Shown here one piece after another: positions 10,389-34,185 of a stretch of DNA of 64,000 nucleotides (position 1 is the stretch's first letter; each line of letters starts with the position of its first letter). The translations under genes were made by a program, and so were the position numbers. Under the pieces are notes generated by a model. The model was given only the letters and a program-made list of their open reading frames with translations, was not told the DNA's origin and did not search any database. This DNA comes from Tubulanus polymorphus (taxonomy: Eukaryota > Nemertea > Palaeonemertea > Tubulaniformes > Tubulanidae), in the NCBI RefSeq assembly GCF_964204645.1, contig NC_134026.1:19052650-19116649 (forward strand). Direction: 5' to 3'.

Positions 10389-10396
10389 TATAAATA
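10389..10396 (+). promoter_or_regulatory. TATA box of the plus-strand secreted-peptide gene
   Basis: TATAAATA lies 80 bp upstream of the ATG at 10469. A start site about 30 bp downstream would leave a 5' leader of roughly 50 nt. No equally good TATA box is seen before the minus-strand paralogue. Confidence 0.5.
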
Positions 10397-10468
10397 AGGG
10401 TTTACTAATTGCTCGCAGGCAGTTTGACGAATTCTTTTGAATCTTACGAATTCAGATACAACGGAACA

Positions 10469-10672
10469 ATGAAGTGTTTATTGCTGGTTGTTTTTATGGG
10501 GCTCCAAGTGGCCACGGCATCGTACGGTCCGTCGATCATTGATTTCGTGAAAACTACACTGAGGTTCGGGGATTCGGAATTCGGCTGCCTTCCGAAAGCA
10601 ATCACAGCACTGACCGAAGTAAAAAAAGTAGACAATGCCAAAAACCCTGAGATCAAACTCTATGGAAGGTAA
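10469..10672 (+). CDS. Short secreted-peptide gene (paralogue of 8534-8755)
   Basis: The ATG at 10469 is chosen because MKCLLLV matches the paralogue's start; an in-frame extension upstream has no signal-peptide character. The product has a signal peptide (about residues 1-18), a TLRFGDSEFGCLPKA core and ends EIKLYGR-TAA. If AG|GTAATG at 10668/10669 is used as a donor (phase 2), the strong acceptor ATTTTGCAG at 11145-11153 would add an exon 11154-11193 of 12 further codons and a TGA, giving a 79-aa precursor. If unspliced, the GR end could give an amidated peptide of 65-odd residues before processing. Family not recognised. Confidence 0.6.
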   Translation: MKCLLLVVFMGLQVATASYGPSIIDFVKTTLRFGDSEFGCLPKAITALTEVKKVDNAKNPEIKLYGR

Positions 10673-10790
10673 TGAACATTTCATCAATCATTCCTATCGA
10701 TGAAATCTCATGCCCCAATTGTATTTATGCAAATATGTATTGAATTCTACGGAAACTTCCTAGGGACAGATCTGCTTAAAACAAGGTTAA

Positions 10791-10853
10791 TTCCGAGTTT
10801 GTAACTTGGAATAAACTAGTTTACTCATTTAAATGTGATTTTTGGAGGTTTGC
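10791..10853. repeat. Fragment of the 53156-53390 foldback family
   Basis: TTCCGAGTTTGTAACTTGGA and the following ATAAACTAGTTT...TGATTTTTGGAGGTTT match the interior of the element at 53156-53390. Ends are missing. Confidence 0.6.
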
Positions 10854-11310
10854 CTTGTCTGACCTGCTGACATTTATATTCAAGCCTAGATCCAAATCCT
10901 TCGTGTGGTCACGGCTTGTATACCACGGCCGATTTCTAGTCCTTGACTGATAGGTGTACGGTGCAGCTGTACGTTATTATAACAATGGGAAAAGCTAGGG
11001 CCTATTGATTGGGCTTAATATTTATTTCCTGCTTTAGAATATTGAAATTAAAACCTAACGTTCATTCAAATGTCCAACATCGGTGAAAGTTTAAAAACTG
11101 TATACATGTATTGTTTACAATATAGGTTTTCATGTTCTATGAATATTTTGCAGTTCAAATGGCTTTATGCGGATTTCAATGTCAAACACATGAAATCAAG
11201 TGGTTAAGGGCAGTCAACACCAATGGGCAGTCGGCCCAAGTGTAGAAGTAGTTCTAGTACAAATGCTATATTGATATCCCTCCGCGAAAAGGAGTATATA
11301 CGCTACGCTA

Positions 11311-11669
11311 GATGACTGAATGACTGGTTGACTGGATGACTGGACGACCGGCCGACTGGATGACTGGTTGACTGGTTGACTGGATGACTGGACGACCGGC
11401 CGACTGGACGACCGGCCGACTGGACGACCGGCCGACTGGACGACCGGCCGACTGGACGACCGGCCGACTGGACGACCGGCCGACTGGTCGACTGGATGAC
11501 TGTATGATCGAAAGACTGGTCGACTGGCCGACTGGTCGACTGGATGACTATGATCGGAGGACTGGTCGATTGACCGACTGGTCGACTGGATGACTCGATG
11601 ACTGAATGACCGTGGTGACCGGCCGACTAGATGACTGGGTGATCGGAGGACTGGTCGACTGGTCGAATG
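11311..11669 (+). repeat. GACTGG/GACCGGCC minisatellite, left array
   Basis: Tandem units of mainly 16 bp (CGACTGGACGACCGGC) with TGGATGACTG and TGGTCGACTG variants. The overlapping ORFs on both strands (repeating GRLDDRPT) are repeat artefacts. Confidence 0.9.
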
Positions 11670-11686
11670 AGCAAGTGGGCATAGCC

Positions 11687-11998
11687 ATGGAAAGTTCCAG
11701 ACCTGTTGCGCCTGGAGTTGTTGAATTCGTCCAAATAATAACTGGTAGTTTGGATAAAACGATCAAGTTTCTTCAGGAGAACAATATAATTCGAAGCAGC
11801 TGTCACTGCATTTACTGCTCTTGTGATATGGAACTGAAAGTTAACCTGTCGAATTGGGTTTGCGGAATATGTGCCAGTAAACAATCTGTCCGGAAAGGCT
11901 CATTTTTCTCGAATTCAAATGTCAAACTGCAAAATCTTAACAGGACCTATACTGGAATTAAGGGATATACAAAGGAGCGTGAAAGGCTCAAGGGCTGA
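11687..11998 (+). CDS. Merlin/ISXO2-type transposase N-terminal zinc ribbon, isolated
   Basis: The start at 11687 has a good context (GCCATGG); the frame upstream is repeat-derived. About 103 aa. Cys-X2-Cys pairs CIYCSCD and CGICASK lie around a short loop, followed by SVRKGSFFSNSNVKL. That combination of a C4 ribbon and an (S/I)RKG(S/T)FF motif is what ISXO2-like (Merlin superfamily) transposases carry before their DDE domain. No DDE domain follows, so the protein is a fragment or a domesticated ribbon. A donor at CCA|GTAAAC (about 11877) would join in phase to the next ORF but would remove the RKGSFF motif. It lies inside the opposed minisatellite pair. Confidence 0.55.
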   Translation: MESSRPVAPGVVEFVQIITGSLDKTIKFLQENNIIRSSCHCIYCSCDMELKVNLSNWVCGICASKQSVRKGSFFSNSNVKLQNLNRTYTGIKGYTKERERLKG

Positions 11999-12101
11999 TC
12001 AAATTAAAGGTGATTATGTTTTGTGAATGGTTGATTGGATTGCTATGTCATCACAGGCTGTAATATTATTTAATATTATTTTCGTTGTTTGGTACTTTCA
12101 G

Positions 12102-12421
12102 TTGAACTTCAGGCATTAGAGGATTTCGGAGGTGTGGGAGAACTGCGCACAGGCCGGAGGCGCAAACAGGTATTCTACAAGCCGGAGCCGAGCGCACTTT
12201 CCGAAAATAATCATTATCTACATCGCGGAAACGTGACCTTGGACGAATACCGGGCAAAATTTTTAGATCTCACCAAAACGACGCAGCAGCTGCTTGACCA
12301 CTGTTTGGCAAATCACCCTCACAGTGAATTGTTGAACGATCTACAGGCAGATGAGGAATCCGATGAGAAATCGGATGAGGAAAATGCTGAGGAGTCGGAT
12401 AGCGAGTTGACGGGCAGTTGA
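12102..12421 (+). CDS. Hypothetical acidic-tailed ORF, probably a 3' exon
   Basis: A clean acceptor (TTGGTACTTTCAG, ending 12101) precedes an open frame of about 106 codons. It contains a basic patch (LRTGRRRKQ), a middle with FLDLTKTTQQLLDH, and a strongly acidic tail (DEESDEKSDEENAEESDSE) ending TGA. The layout could suit a nuclear protein. It follows the zinc-ribbon ORF by 100 bp and may be its continuation by splicing, which would make a ribbon plus acidic-tail fusion. No family recognised. Confidence 0.45.
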
Positions 12422-12540
12422 ATTAATGTGAATCGTTTGACTGACAATATATTAATTTACCTTCAATGTACGTTATGTATTAAAACACCTGAAATTAACA
12501 TTATTATGATCACAGTTATCGCAGTTATTGTTATAGATTG

Positions 12541-12712
12541 TTGTACTCCAGTCGGCCAGTCGTCCAGTCGGCCAGTCATCCAGTCGGCTGGTCGTCCAGT
12601 CGGCCAGTCAACCGGTCGCCCAGTCATCCAGTTGGCCGGTCGTCCAGTCGGCCAGTCATCCAGTCGGCCAGTCATCCAGTCGACCGGTCCTCCAGTCACC
12701 CAGTATACCATG
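12541..12712 (-). repeat. GACTGG/GACCGGCC minisatellite, right array (inverted)
   Basis: Same unit as 11311-11669 on the opposite strand (GTCCAGTCGGCCAGTC type), about 170 bp. Confidence 0.9.
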
Positions 12713-12911
12713 TAAATAATGAAGAACCGAATCACTACCAACCTATCGAATATGTTTCTACACCCTTGCACTATTACTCTGTATTCTACACTTTGGGCCG
12801 AACTCTCTTCGACCGATGTTGCATCATATGATAGAAGATCTGATTCTTTCAACTCAAGCAAAGTGATTCAACACGATCGACATAACACTGGAATTGGTTT
12901 CCAGTGACTAA

Positions 12912-13626
12912 CACAGGGTTCGTAGCGGGCCTTGAAATCCGTGAATAGCCTTGAATTGTCAAAAGGAAAGCATGGTATATAAATCGTATTGGTTTCTTTT
13001 TTCATCCTCCGAGACCCTAAGTAGGTGTCTATTTGAGTCATTGGGGAAAACCGACTACTATGTATATTCATGATGAACCATCAGTCAGTTGTGTGTGATT
13101 GATGCATGTATATAGCGCTTTTCACGGAGATGATGTCAATTGACTTGGACCATGGATCCCCTCTAAAATCCCGACAAAAACATCTGGTTGATAAAGGTTG
13201 TGTTTTCATCAGGTTCAATTACGAAAAAAAGATTTTTTTCGAGGTATTTCCATCTTAATTTTATTTGCAAAAAGTAAGTTTTCTCCCATCATTTGAATTC
13301 AACCCAATACAGTTTTCACACTTATTTTTTCCGCTATGTTTCCAAGATTCTACGTGAAAAATCTGTACTTCAACTAATTAAAAAGTCATTAGTGTAATCA
13401 TTCGGTCACGGGCTCAAAATTATAATTATCAAATTTCTTCAAGTTGCTGTAGTTGGCTGTGTCGGTAAATATGTTAAAGCTGTTTTGATTGTTTTTGAAT
13501 GGATGAAGCGAAGAGATATTACCGTAAAAATGCTTTTCATGGGTGTAAAAAGCCTTGAATGTGCTCCTCAAACTGCCTTGAATGGCCTTGAATTTTGGTT
13601 GGTCTTGAGGCTATGAACCCTGTACA
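12912..13626. mobile_element. Possible small non-autonomous element with CAGGGTTC ends
   Basis: CAGGGTTCGTAGC near 12914 and its inverted counterpart GCTATGAACCCTG near 13610 bracket about 0.7 kb; GCCTTGAA phrases recur near both ends. Ends starting CAGGG are usual for hAT elements, but no 8-bp target duplication is visible. No ORF inside. Confidence 0.4.
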
Positions 13627-14513
13627 GTTCATTTCATTTAGTCCGATGAACTTTTTAGCCAATTTGCATTTTATTGTAATTGAAACTGTGGAACTGTTAT
13701 CGAGAGAAAAGTAGGACAGGTGGAAAGAACAATAGTTATGTTTAATTCGCATATTCAAATTTAATTCAAATTCAAATTTATCTTATTACATCATATCTAC
13801 AAAGCATATCATTGGTTCATACAGTAATTGAAATTAGGACAGAACAAATATTATTGTAGAATTTTCAAAAAGGTAATGAATATCTATAACGAAATGAACA
13901 TTACTTTTCTAATAACTAAGAGTGATTGTCCCGTTTATTTGGAAACACACGTAACTAGCCGAATAGGTTAGATATTTACTCACATGTTGCAGGCATAGTT
14001 TAAAATCAAATCATAATCTATTGATTGAATCTTCTACAATATATGTATTTATTCAAATATTTCAATAAAAAGATTAACTCCTTAAATCTATTCCAAATCA
14101 TAATACGTTCTTATCTATAATTTACTCAACCTATAGACTCAGCAGATTCTTAAGATGAGTTCTTTAGAACAGATCCATTTTTAAAGCGTGTTCAGTATCA
14201 TAAAGTTTTAATGCCAAAATGAATGCCTGGTCGAATAAATTCATATTTGTTGATTGTGCGTCCGCATAAGTTCGGTCTCAAAGCTGAATCACAGTGGTTG
14301 CATATTAGGTTCGAATTTGTCAATGCATTTTATTCTATGTATCGGTATTTACATTTTCTACCTTTCCCATCACCCTGAATGGCTTTGCAGAAAACCCGTT
14401 ATCGCTGCTTTGCAGCTATATTTTTGTTCAGAGTTGCCCCAACTATACTGAATTTCGATCTATCTTACATACAACAGCAAAAAATAAATTCTAAGACTTT
14501 GAATTGAAATCAC
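13627..14513. other. Non-coding stretch
   Basis: No gene seen. 13745-13800 looks like the 3' tail of a reverse-strand LINE (ATTCAAATTTAATTCAAATTC followed by LINE-like 3' UTR), too short to classify. Confidence 0.35.
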
Positions 14514-14515
14514 CT

Positions 14516-14656
14516 GGGGGCCGGTTCCATAGTCAAGACTTAAGACAAAAAGTGGCCTTAAACCTTAAGACTGGTCGTAAGTTGTTAGATTGGCTATAGA
14601 ACTAAGTTTGTCTTAGACCGGTCTTAAGTCTAAGCCCTGTCTATGGAACCGCCCCC
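14516..14656. mobile_element. MITE, GGGGCCGGTTSCATA family, copy 1
   Basis: A 140-bp hairpin: it opens GGGGGCCGGTTCCATAG and closes CTATGGAACCGCCCCC, with ACTTAAGAC and CTTAAGTCTAAG inside. Two relatives lie in tandem at 35098-35419. Confidence 0.75.
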
Positions 14657-15479
14657 GAATCCCAATTTATGTGTATCATGAAAAACCTTCAAATTAAATT
14701 TTCACACTGACTATATCTCATCAGACCCCACTGCTTCCCTGCAGTGTTCCCTGAAATATAACAATACCAAAGAAAATAAAAACGGCAATGCGGTGTGAAG
14801 TTTAATGTCTCATTCAATGATACATTTAAACGTGTAAAGAACACTGTAGTCCGCGATGGCGCAGTTGGTAGAAACTATCTAGTTGAAAAAATTATGGACG
14901 TATGTACGACACGACAATCAGATTTGCATTGTGTCTACTAAGTAATTACTTTCTTTTTCGTTTATCAAAAGCGGAAAACCATCGACGCGAGAAACACTAC
15001 TGCAAACGATTTTCAAACCCGTAGAAGCCATTATTCTTGTTCCGATCCGCCGATGCCCTAATTGCAAACGAGAAATAATGCGTTTACTGTAATGTGGGAT
15101 CATCCTTTATGCTGGGGAACAAAATCCTCATAACACGAAACTTTATAGTGGTTGTACTTTATATGCTAGTTTATTCGACACGTCTTATCGTCTTGGTGTC
15201 CACGAACAGAAGACAGATCCTGTTGCGGCTAAGCATCACGTGACTTCAGATCACGTGATACTTATCCTGAACCCTTCACCCTTGTACTGGGATAAACCCT
15301 TTTGTACATTACATTACCTACCTAGCTAGGAACATACATACGGTTCATCTTACGGTATGGCAGTGCGATTCGTAAATTTCCACGCTGCATTTTGTATGAC
15401 AGAAATCAAGATAGGAAAACGCACACTGTGGTGAAATCTTTGTCCGGTGAAATTGTGCGTCCAATGCCATACCCGTGCG
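14657..15479. other. Non-coding stretch
   Basis: No gene seen. GCGATGGCGCAGTTGGTAGA near 14853 resembles a tRNA A box, but no B box or cloverleaf follows. Confidence 0.4.
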
Positions 15480-15725
15480 TTGAATTATCCCCCTTGTTTT
15501 TTTAAACACCCTCAACCCGCTAAGCGCCACACAGGGCATTATAAGCGTGTTCGATGTTTCTTTTTTCCCAATGGGAGAGAGACCAGAGAAGAACCTTCGA
15601 CCAAGAAACTCTGTCGCCACCAGGATTTGAACCCATAAACCCTGGATTGACGAGTGACCAGTGACCGGCGGAATTAAACACTCGGTCATCGGCCACTGCA
15701 CCTCTCTGGTCGGTATCCATCTTGA
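15480..15725 (-). mobile_element. tRNA-derived SINE, reverse strand
   Basis: On the minus strand an A-box-like TGGCCGATGACCGAGT (15695-15680) is followed about 50 bp later by a B box GGGTTCAAATCC (15634-15623) and then CTGGTGGCGAC, the pattern of a tRNA-derived SINE head. A body without coding potential follows towards 15480. Confidence 0.55.
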
Positions 15726-16047
15726 AAATAGCTCCGTCTCTTGGTGATCGTCGGCGTTTGACCACAAACGCATCCTTGTGTTACGGTGACAAACGCATGA
15801 ACCATGTGCTTTAAAAAAAACTAAATGCATCATTGTTCCGATTCAAACATAAACACGTTGTCCGATATAACAGTATTGATGCGTGCGGTAGTCTACTGGG
15901 TTTCTGAGAAATAGTTAAAAACGAACAAAGACATATAATTATTAAACATGTATATACATTCAGCACATCGTACTTCATTATAATAAATAACATTCATAGG
16001 AATTAGTTTGCGTTTTTCATCACATTTACGGTTGACCGCATTTCCGA

Positions 16048-18458
16048 TCACAACAGTCTTTGCATACTACGGTCAAGCTCATGGCGATGCATTGACAACA
16101 AAGAACCCTTTTTCTTTGCGTCTTGTGGTTTTTGGTTCGTATTTTGTGGTAAAACATCTAATTTATCGTCCATTTTTGACGTGTCTCCTTTGATGTTCTG
16201 CTTTCTTTTTTTCGTCATTTGTTTTTCACAAGCCAGGTCAGCCGAACTCGTGGCCGAACGTTCCTCTTCCAGGACTCGTAGGTCCTTCTCATCTGATCTT
16301 CCAATTCTTCTGAAAAGCAACGTAATAATTTGCATTGGAAAAAGTATTTAGTGCAGCGCATTCAATGTATATTTTCTTAAAATGTTTCGACCAGTTCGGG
16401 ATGTATTAACACTTTATTCAAATATTGATTGGTCAATGCTTGTTAGTTCCTCTTGATATATTCAATGCTTGTTAGTTCCTCTTGATATATTCAATGCTTG
16501 TTAGTTCCTCTTGATATATTATTACATTCCGAAAATACGCGTTGACCCTTATCAAATGAAAACGTCTTCGTGCGTTTTGTAAGAGACAAAACATACGAAA
16601 AATCAGGATAAATCAATGTCGGTTCACCTCAACAATGTATTGGTTCGGAGGCGTTTTTGTCGGGGTGCCGTCCCGTTGTTCGGGCTGTAGTCCCAGGAAG
16701 GTGGCGTTGGAGGCCGCACATTTGCGTTCTGTTTCTCCATCTTCAACGCCGCAATCCTGTCATTCATGAGAACTGGTGGCAAAGAAATCGACGCCGCTGG
16801 AAAACAACGAAAGATAATTCAACACATCAAATGTACACATTTTAACTAGCAGAGTATAGCCGAATCGAATGAGATTGAATAAAACTTTAAAATTCATAGA
16901 TTTACTCGCAGGTGGCTTTTTGACGACCTTCAAGGGTCGTAATTCTAGCTGCGTTTCTGGATTGGACCGAGCGGTATACGGCGGCGACATTCTTTCCGGT
17001 ATGTTCATATCATGCGATAAAGCTGTCATTTCTGGATTCCTCTACAAAATGATGATATAGATTTTTACAGCTGAGTGACGAGTTTCATTGATACATGGAC
17101 ACATAACTTGCATCCAATATCAAATATATCCTATGGTTTAGTCCAACCCATCCTCCCTCAGCAGGGATTCGAACCTGATGGCATCGCTACACTCAGCCAC
17201 GGCACGAACCCCTGCCACAGTATATCGCGTGCGCAGGTATATGCGCAGCTTTGCCGCGCGAAAACTCGCGGCACCAATCAGATTGCTCGTTGTATAATCG
17301 CTGAGGTAGATTTCACAGAAGAACTATAAATAAACATGACTGTGTGTCCTGTTAGCCTGCTGTGTGCGGACTGGAGTACTGTGTGTCCTGTTTGCCTGCT
17401 GTTAGCGGGGTCTAGGGCTGCGTGCCCCGGAGTCTACTGTGTGTGGACTTGAGGCTTTGTACTAGAGGCTTTGTGCCTCGTAGGACTGTGTCCTGTTGCC
17501 CGCTGTGCGTGGGCTGGAGGATTGTGTGCCCTGGAGTCTGCTGTGTGTGATAAAAGAATGGAAAAAAAAGAAAGGGACGTTTTTACGTTTAAAAAAAGAA
17601 AAGAAAGAGAAATTAATATAAAAATAAAAAGTATTAATGAATTGTGAATTTTAGGGCAGTGAGAACACGAGGTCAGGGTTGTTGGTTCTCTATTTTCGGG
17701 TGACGAAACTATTACCAGTTATGTAATTTTGGATCTTCCATAAAACTGGCATTTTCAATTGTATTATATTAGATAATGGACAGTGCAGTCAACGGTATTG
17801 AAATTTCACACGCTATCCGTATGTAGTTGCAGTGACACTAATTACAAGGTATATCGATTAGTACTGGTACATGATTTCAGCTGATTCAAACAACCATCGT
17901 CGGCGAAGATGGTGGATAATACATGTATATTATATGGTGGAAATATAGTATAGATATAGAACTCATGATCAAATAAAGTAATGGAATGGAACGAACTTAT
18001 TACGGCACTCACACAGCCTACTAATAGATGTACCCATGAAGTCCCATATTAACGCGTTTCATTTTGGGATTTATCTACAGCTGTTTCATTCAAATTGTTT
18101 AACAATTCGATTCTTGTATGATGATATTCACCTTTGAAGAATTTGAAGATATAGGGGTAGATGGCAGCACTTTATATCTTTCGCCAAGGACTGGAGCCAC
18201 TAGCGCCTGATTCGTTTCATCCGGGTGGTCTAGGGATTTTGTTTGCCTCGCCTTCATCAAAACGAAGCCACCAGCCTCAGACTTCGAGACGTCCTCCCAG
18301 TGTCGGCTACCGGCTCCATCCATCGATAACGAAGGTCGATGATGAACAAGAGGCACATTCTGAGAATGAGATGCTTTCAATTCGCCCAGGTAATGTTCAC
18401 TTTGCATCGAGCGAGAAATCTCCTCTGATTTTCTGCCTTTAGAGTCCTTTTTAGCCAT
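16048..18458 (-). CDS. Novel four-exon gene, 297-aa basic disordered protein
   Basis: Exons on the minus strand: 18458-18132, 17041-16906, 16796-16628 and 16309-16048 (stop 16048-16050). All introns are GT..AG; exon ends AAG|GTGAAT, CGA|GTAAAT and GAG|GTGAAC meet acceptors TTTTGTAG, GTTTTCCAG and CTTTTCAG, and the phases (0, 1, 2) agree, giving 894 bases without a stop. An in-frame TGA 5' of the ATG supports the start. The protein starts MAKKDSKGRKSEE, is rich in Lys, Ser and Pro, has a RPPTPPSWDYSP segment in exon 3 and a mixed-charge end (DEKDLRVLEEER, then KKRKQN). No signal peptide, membrane span or known domain. Exon 3 is not in the longest local frame, so it is easily missed. Function unknown. 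Confidence 0.7.
16434..16520. repeat. 29-bp tandem repeat, 3 copies
   Basis: CAATGCTTGTTAGTTCCTCT plus TGATATATT repeats with starts at 16434, 16463 and 16492. It lies in the last intron of the minus-strand gene. Confidence 0.9.
17155..17216 (-). mobile_element. tRNA-like SINE head fragment
   Basis: On the minus strand TGGCTGAGTGT (A-box-like) is followed by GGTTCGAATCCC (B box) and CTGC. The spacing is too short for a tRNA gene, so a degenerate SINE head is more likely. Confidence 0.4.
17335..17555. repeat. Degenerate TGTGTGTCCTG/CTGCTGTGTG repeat
   Basis: Imperfect 40-50 bp units built from CTGTGTGTCCTGTT, GCCTGCTGT and GGACTGGAG phrases. No coding potential; it lies in the first intron of the minus-strand gene. 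Confidence 0.6.
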
Positions 18459-18580
18459 CAAATTTATCCGTGTGGCCCACTTGAGAGGAAGTCATTCCTT
18501 GGCACAGTACCCATAGAATCATCCTTTAAATGAAATAAAAGAAATTTAATATCGCATAAGCATACTTTGATAGGGCCTTT

Positions 18581-18822
18581 CAGTGGTGGCTGATTCGGGA
18601 CATGAAACAATTTTTTTTTTGTCCTCCACGAAAACGTGCAAAAACAAATTTGACCGCGCAAAATGAAAATTATCGCACAAAGACAAACTTTTATCGCGCA
18701 AAAACGAAATAATCCGTTTTTGCGCGCTAAAAGTTTGTTTTTGTGCTTTTGCGCGGGTGCAAAAACAAATATTTGTTTTTGCGCGGGCGCAAAAACGAAA
18801 GTTTGTTTTTGGTCGTGAAATT
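18581..18822. mobile_element. TATGGTGGCTGAT-family element, left part (GCGCAAAAAC interior)
   Basis: It begins AGTGGTGGCTGATTCGGGAC, the terminus seen in complete copies at 44707 and 50945, and continues with palindromic TTTTTGCGCGCTAAAA / GCGCAAAAACGAAA units. The right terminus is missing. Confidence 0.6.
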
Positions 18823-21272
18823 AAAAAATATTACGCCTGCTGGTATGATGTTACGCCGTCGCCATCTATTAGATCAAGCAGTAACTATGTGATAACTTGC
18901 TAGATCTACATAGTCCCAGCCCTCATTAACATAAGATTTGAATATAAAATGGAACTGGTAGAATATTCTGAAAATAGCTTATGTTCAATCTAACCCAACT
19001 ATTTAACCCAACTGGTGAAACACAAAATGTTCAATAGGGTTAGTCATGAGACAAATAGAGATCTGTACGACGTAAAGTAATGTAAACAAACAAACAAACA
19101 ACATCAAAATTCATTTATTCTTATTAATTCTGTATCTACAAATCTGGACGCATGGTCTAATATGGGCATCTATATAAGCGTTTTCCTGTACCCAATACCC
19201 CTAACCACACTTTAACCACGGTTAGCACTAACAGGGTCTTCCTGCGCTGGCCCCTGGATTGATAATTAATCAGTCTACTGAACGTTAAAACAATGAATTT
19301 ACATATCATCAATCGTGGATTCATTTAATATCAACTTCGAGTACACAGCACACAAATCTACTGTCAATAAGTAAACACTGTGTAGCTATGTTGATCGGAA
19401 CAATCAATTCCATTGATTTCAACAGCAGGTGATTAAATGATAACGTATTGAGTTGATTCAAATTATCACAGTAAATACTAGCAGATTTTATACCGAAAAC
19501 CTTACAGAATAACATTTCTTATTGGTGATGAATTGATAAATCGAAGAAATTATTCGTCCTTGAAATCCACCTCTAGGTGAATAGATGCGTATACATAATG
19601 TTCGAACACTGCGGGATGAAAGTTGTATATAGTTTATGCTACAGTACCGATTTTCAATGGAGAACATAATAAGAAAGCCGTTTAATCAATAAGCCAACGC
19701 TGCCAATAAACGAATAGGGCACATCTCACGAGCTATTTCTGGTAAGCAAGATCTTTTGTCCGAATAAGATATAGATATGTAATATGTAAGATATGTAATC
19801 TTGTGCATATGTTAATTCCATCGACTAATGCTTCCATTGTAATTTCTATGCAGAAGCAACAAAAATCGGGCGATTGAAGAAGAAGAAATGGATTTAACGT
19901 CAATGTTTGGGAGAAAGAAATTCTCTCCCATACCCGGTAGGGCTATATCAAATTTCAAATACATGTTCCGTACGTAGCATGCCCTGATAATACTAACTTT
20001 TGAGACAAATACAATAGGCAAAATACAAAAAATACATTCGAGTAGGCATTATAGGCTAATTATCTGAATCGGCGTATTGTTATCATCTGGAATTATGAAT
20101 ACCGAACTTAAATAAAGCAACCAGACCTATTCAAAAGATGCATTGTACGCGGGCATCGTGTCTTCCACGTATAAACCTTTAGTGGCTTAGCCTCAAATCT
20201 AAAAGTCACTTCATCGATAAACGATAATTCCGAAATCCCGATTAACAGAAATGATGATAGGCAAGATATGAATTGTGGAATTTTCTTATCCATACAAACT
20301 GAGGAAAGCATCAGTCTACCGACCTTAGAATAACTTCACTTACCGCTGTTTGGTCTCATGCGTCTCATCGTGTTGACTATCGCATCGTCCGTCTATCTCT
20401 GACGGTGTTCAGTAATGAAGCGCGCCCAGTTCAGTATCCCGCGTACTCATTAGCAATCTTATTATTTGTATCATGACACCGTATTGATCACGCAAGCAAT
20501 AGTTTCCGCTCTTATAATATACACGTGAGTTCTTCAATTATACAACGCGAAACCAGTTATAAAGCTACTAAGGTAGTAGAATTTGATGTCGTTCTCAAAT
20601 TCATTGGATACATTATTGAAAGCCTCGCGTCGTAATTCCAGCGGCCAACGCTATTGAACGTCTCATACCAAATTAAAGTATTTACGCAAACCTGTTTTTT
20701 AGAACGCTGTTTCATGCGCGTACCTAAAATAACATTTTCAAGCTGTAAAATATTGAATCTTGTCATCATTCCGAAAGAAATCTACTTTCCGTAATTCTAA
20801 TACACGCTTACATAGAATGCATCGATCAAGTGCTTCTTACGTATCTTAGAATAGGGCCTATCATAGAACGCCATCTAGTGACAATTTACCTGGCTCTTAT
20901 TGATTTCTGTTTTAGTTAATAACGCAATGCTTGAAATTTCCTCGGTAACTTTATCGACAGCTCGCGTTGTTACAGTTGCTATAAGCAATACTTCGGTGCT
21001 TGTATTTATTGGTCGTGCGCTATACGTGCGAAAAATTTCATACACGTCAAGCTAAACATCGCTCTATACGGGCTGTAATCACATATCAAACAGAATATTT
21101 TCTCATTTGACAACACAGCATTTATATCATCGTGTATAGGTGGCATTTGATGGCAAAACGATGGCAATTAGGTGACAATCATTTATGTTTGTAAATGTAT
21201 TTAAGTTACTTGGTTTCCTTTATATTACTTAATTTACATTTATACAAACGCATAATATAAGTCGCCTTCGAT
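18823..21272. other. Non-coding stretch between divergent genes
   Basis: Mostly featureless AT-rich DNA containing an (AAAC)n run near 19086. On the minus strand a short frame MRRMRPNS ends at AGCG|GTAAGTGA (donor at about 20342), which could be a 5' exon of the minus-strand gene or an unrelated chance match; its phase does not fit the exon at 18458, so at best it would be leader. This region separates the starts of the minus-strand gene and the whirlin gene. Confidence 0.35.
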
Positions 21273-34046
<12,774 letters not shown>

Positions 34047-34179
34047 CTGAAGTTAGAACATTCCTTCTATTCTACAAAAATTCGTCCAATCTTTAGTAGT
34101 TTAATTGGTATTGTATTGCGTATTTTAGAACCGTGTTAACGCTGTATTGTAAATATTCTATGTACATTATCAGTTTCAT

Positions 34180-34185
34180 AATAAA
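34180..34185 (+). promoter_or_regulatory. Polyadenylation signal of the whirlin gene
   Basis: AATAAA 134 bp after the stop codon at 34046. Confidence 0.6.

Larger units (their letters stand above)
11311..12713. mobile_element. Candidate FB-like element: two ORFs between opposed minisatellites
   Basis: An array of 16-bp units like CGACTGGACGACCGGC (11311-11669) and an array of its reverse complement (12541-12712, GCCGGTCGTCCAGTCG type) face each other. Between them lie a zinc-ribbon ORF and an acidic ORF. Drosophila FB-type elements have inverted repeats built from short tandem units, so a foldback transposon is a fair reading. No target duplication could be recognised at the outer edges. Confidence 0.5.

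Noticed and set aside
11384-11593. ORFs with repeated GRLDDRPT
   Set aside because: Translation of the GACTGG/GACCGGCC minisatellite.
12463-12861. 132-codon minus-strand ORF and plus-strand frames over the right minisatellite
   Set aside because: Mostly repeat-derived; no splice or domain support.
14850-14875. tRNA gene
   Set aside because: Only an A-box-like stretch; no B box, anticodon arm or 3' half.
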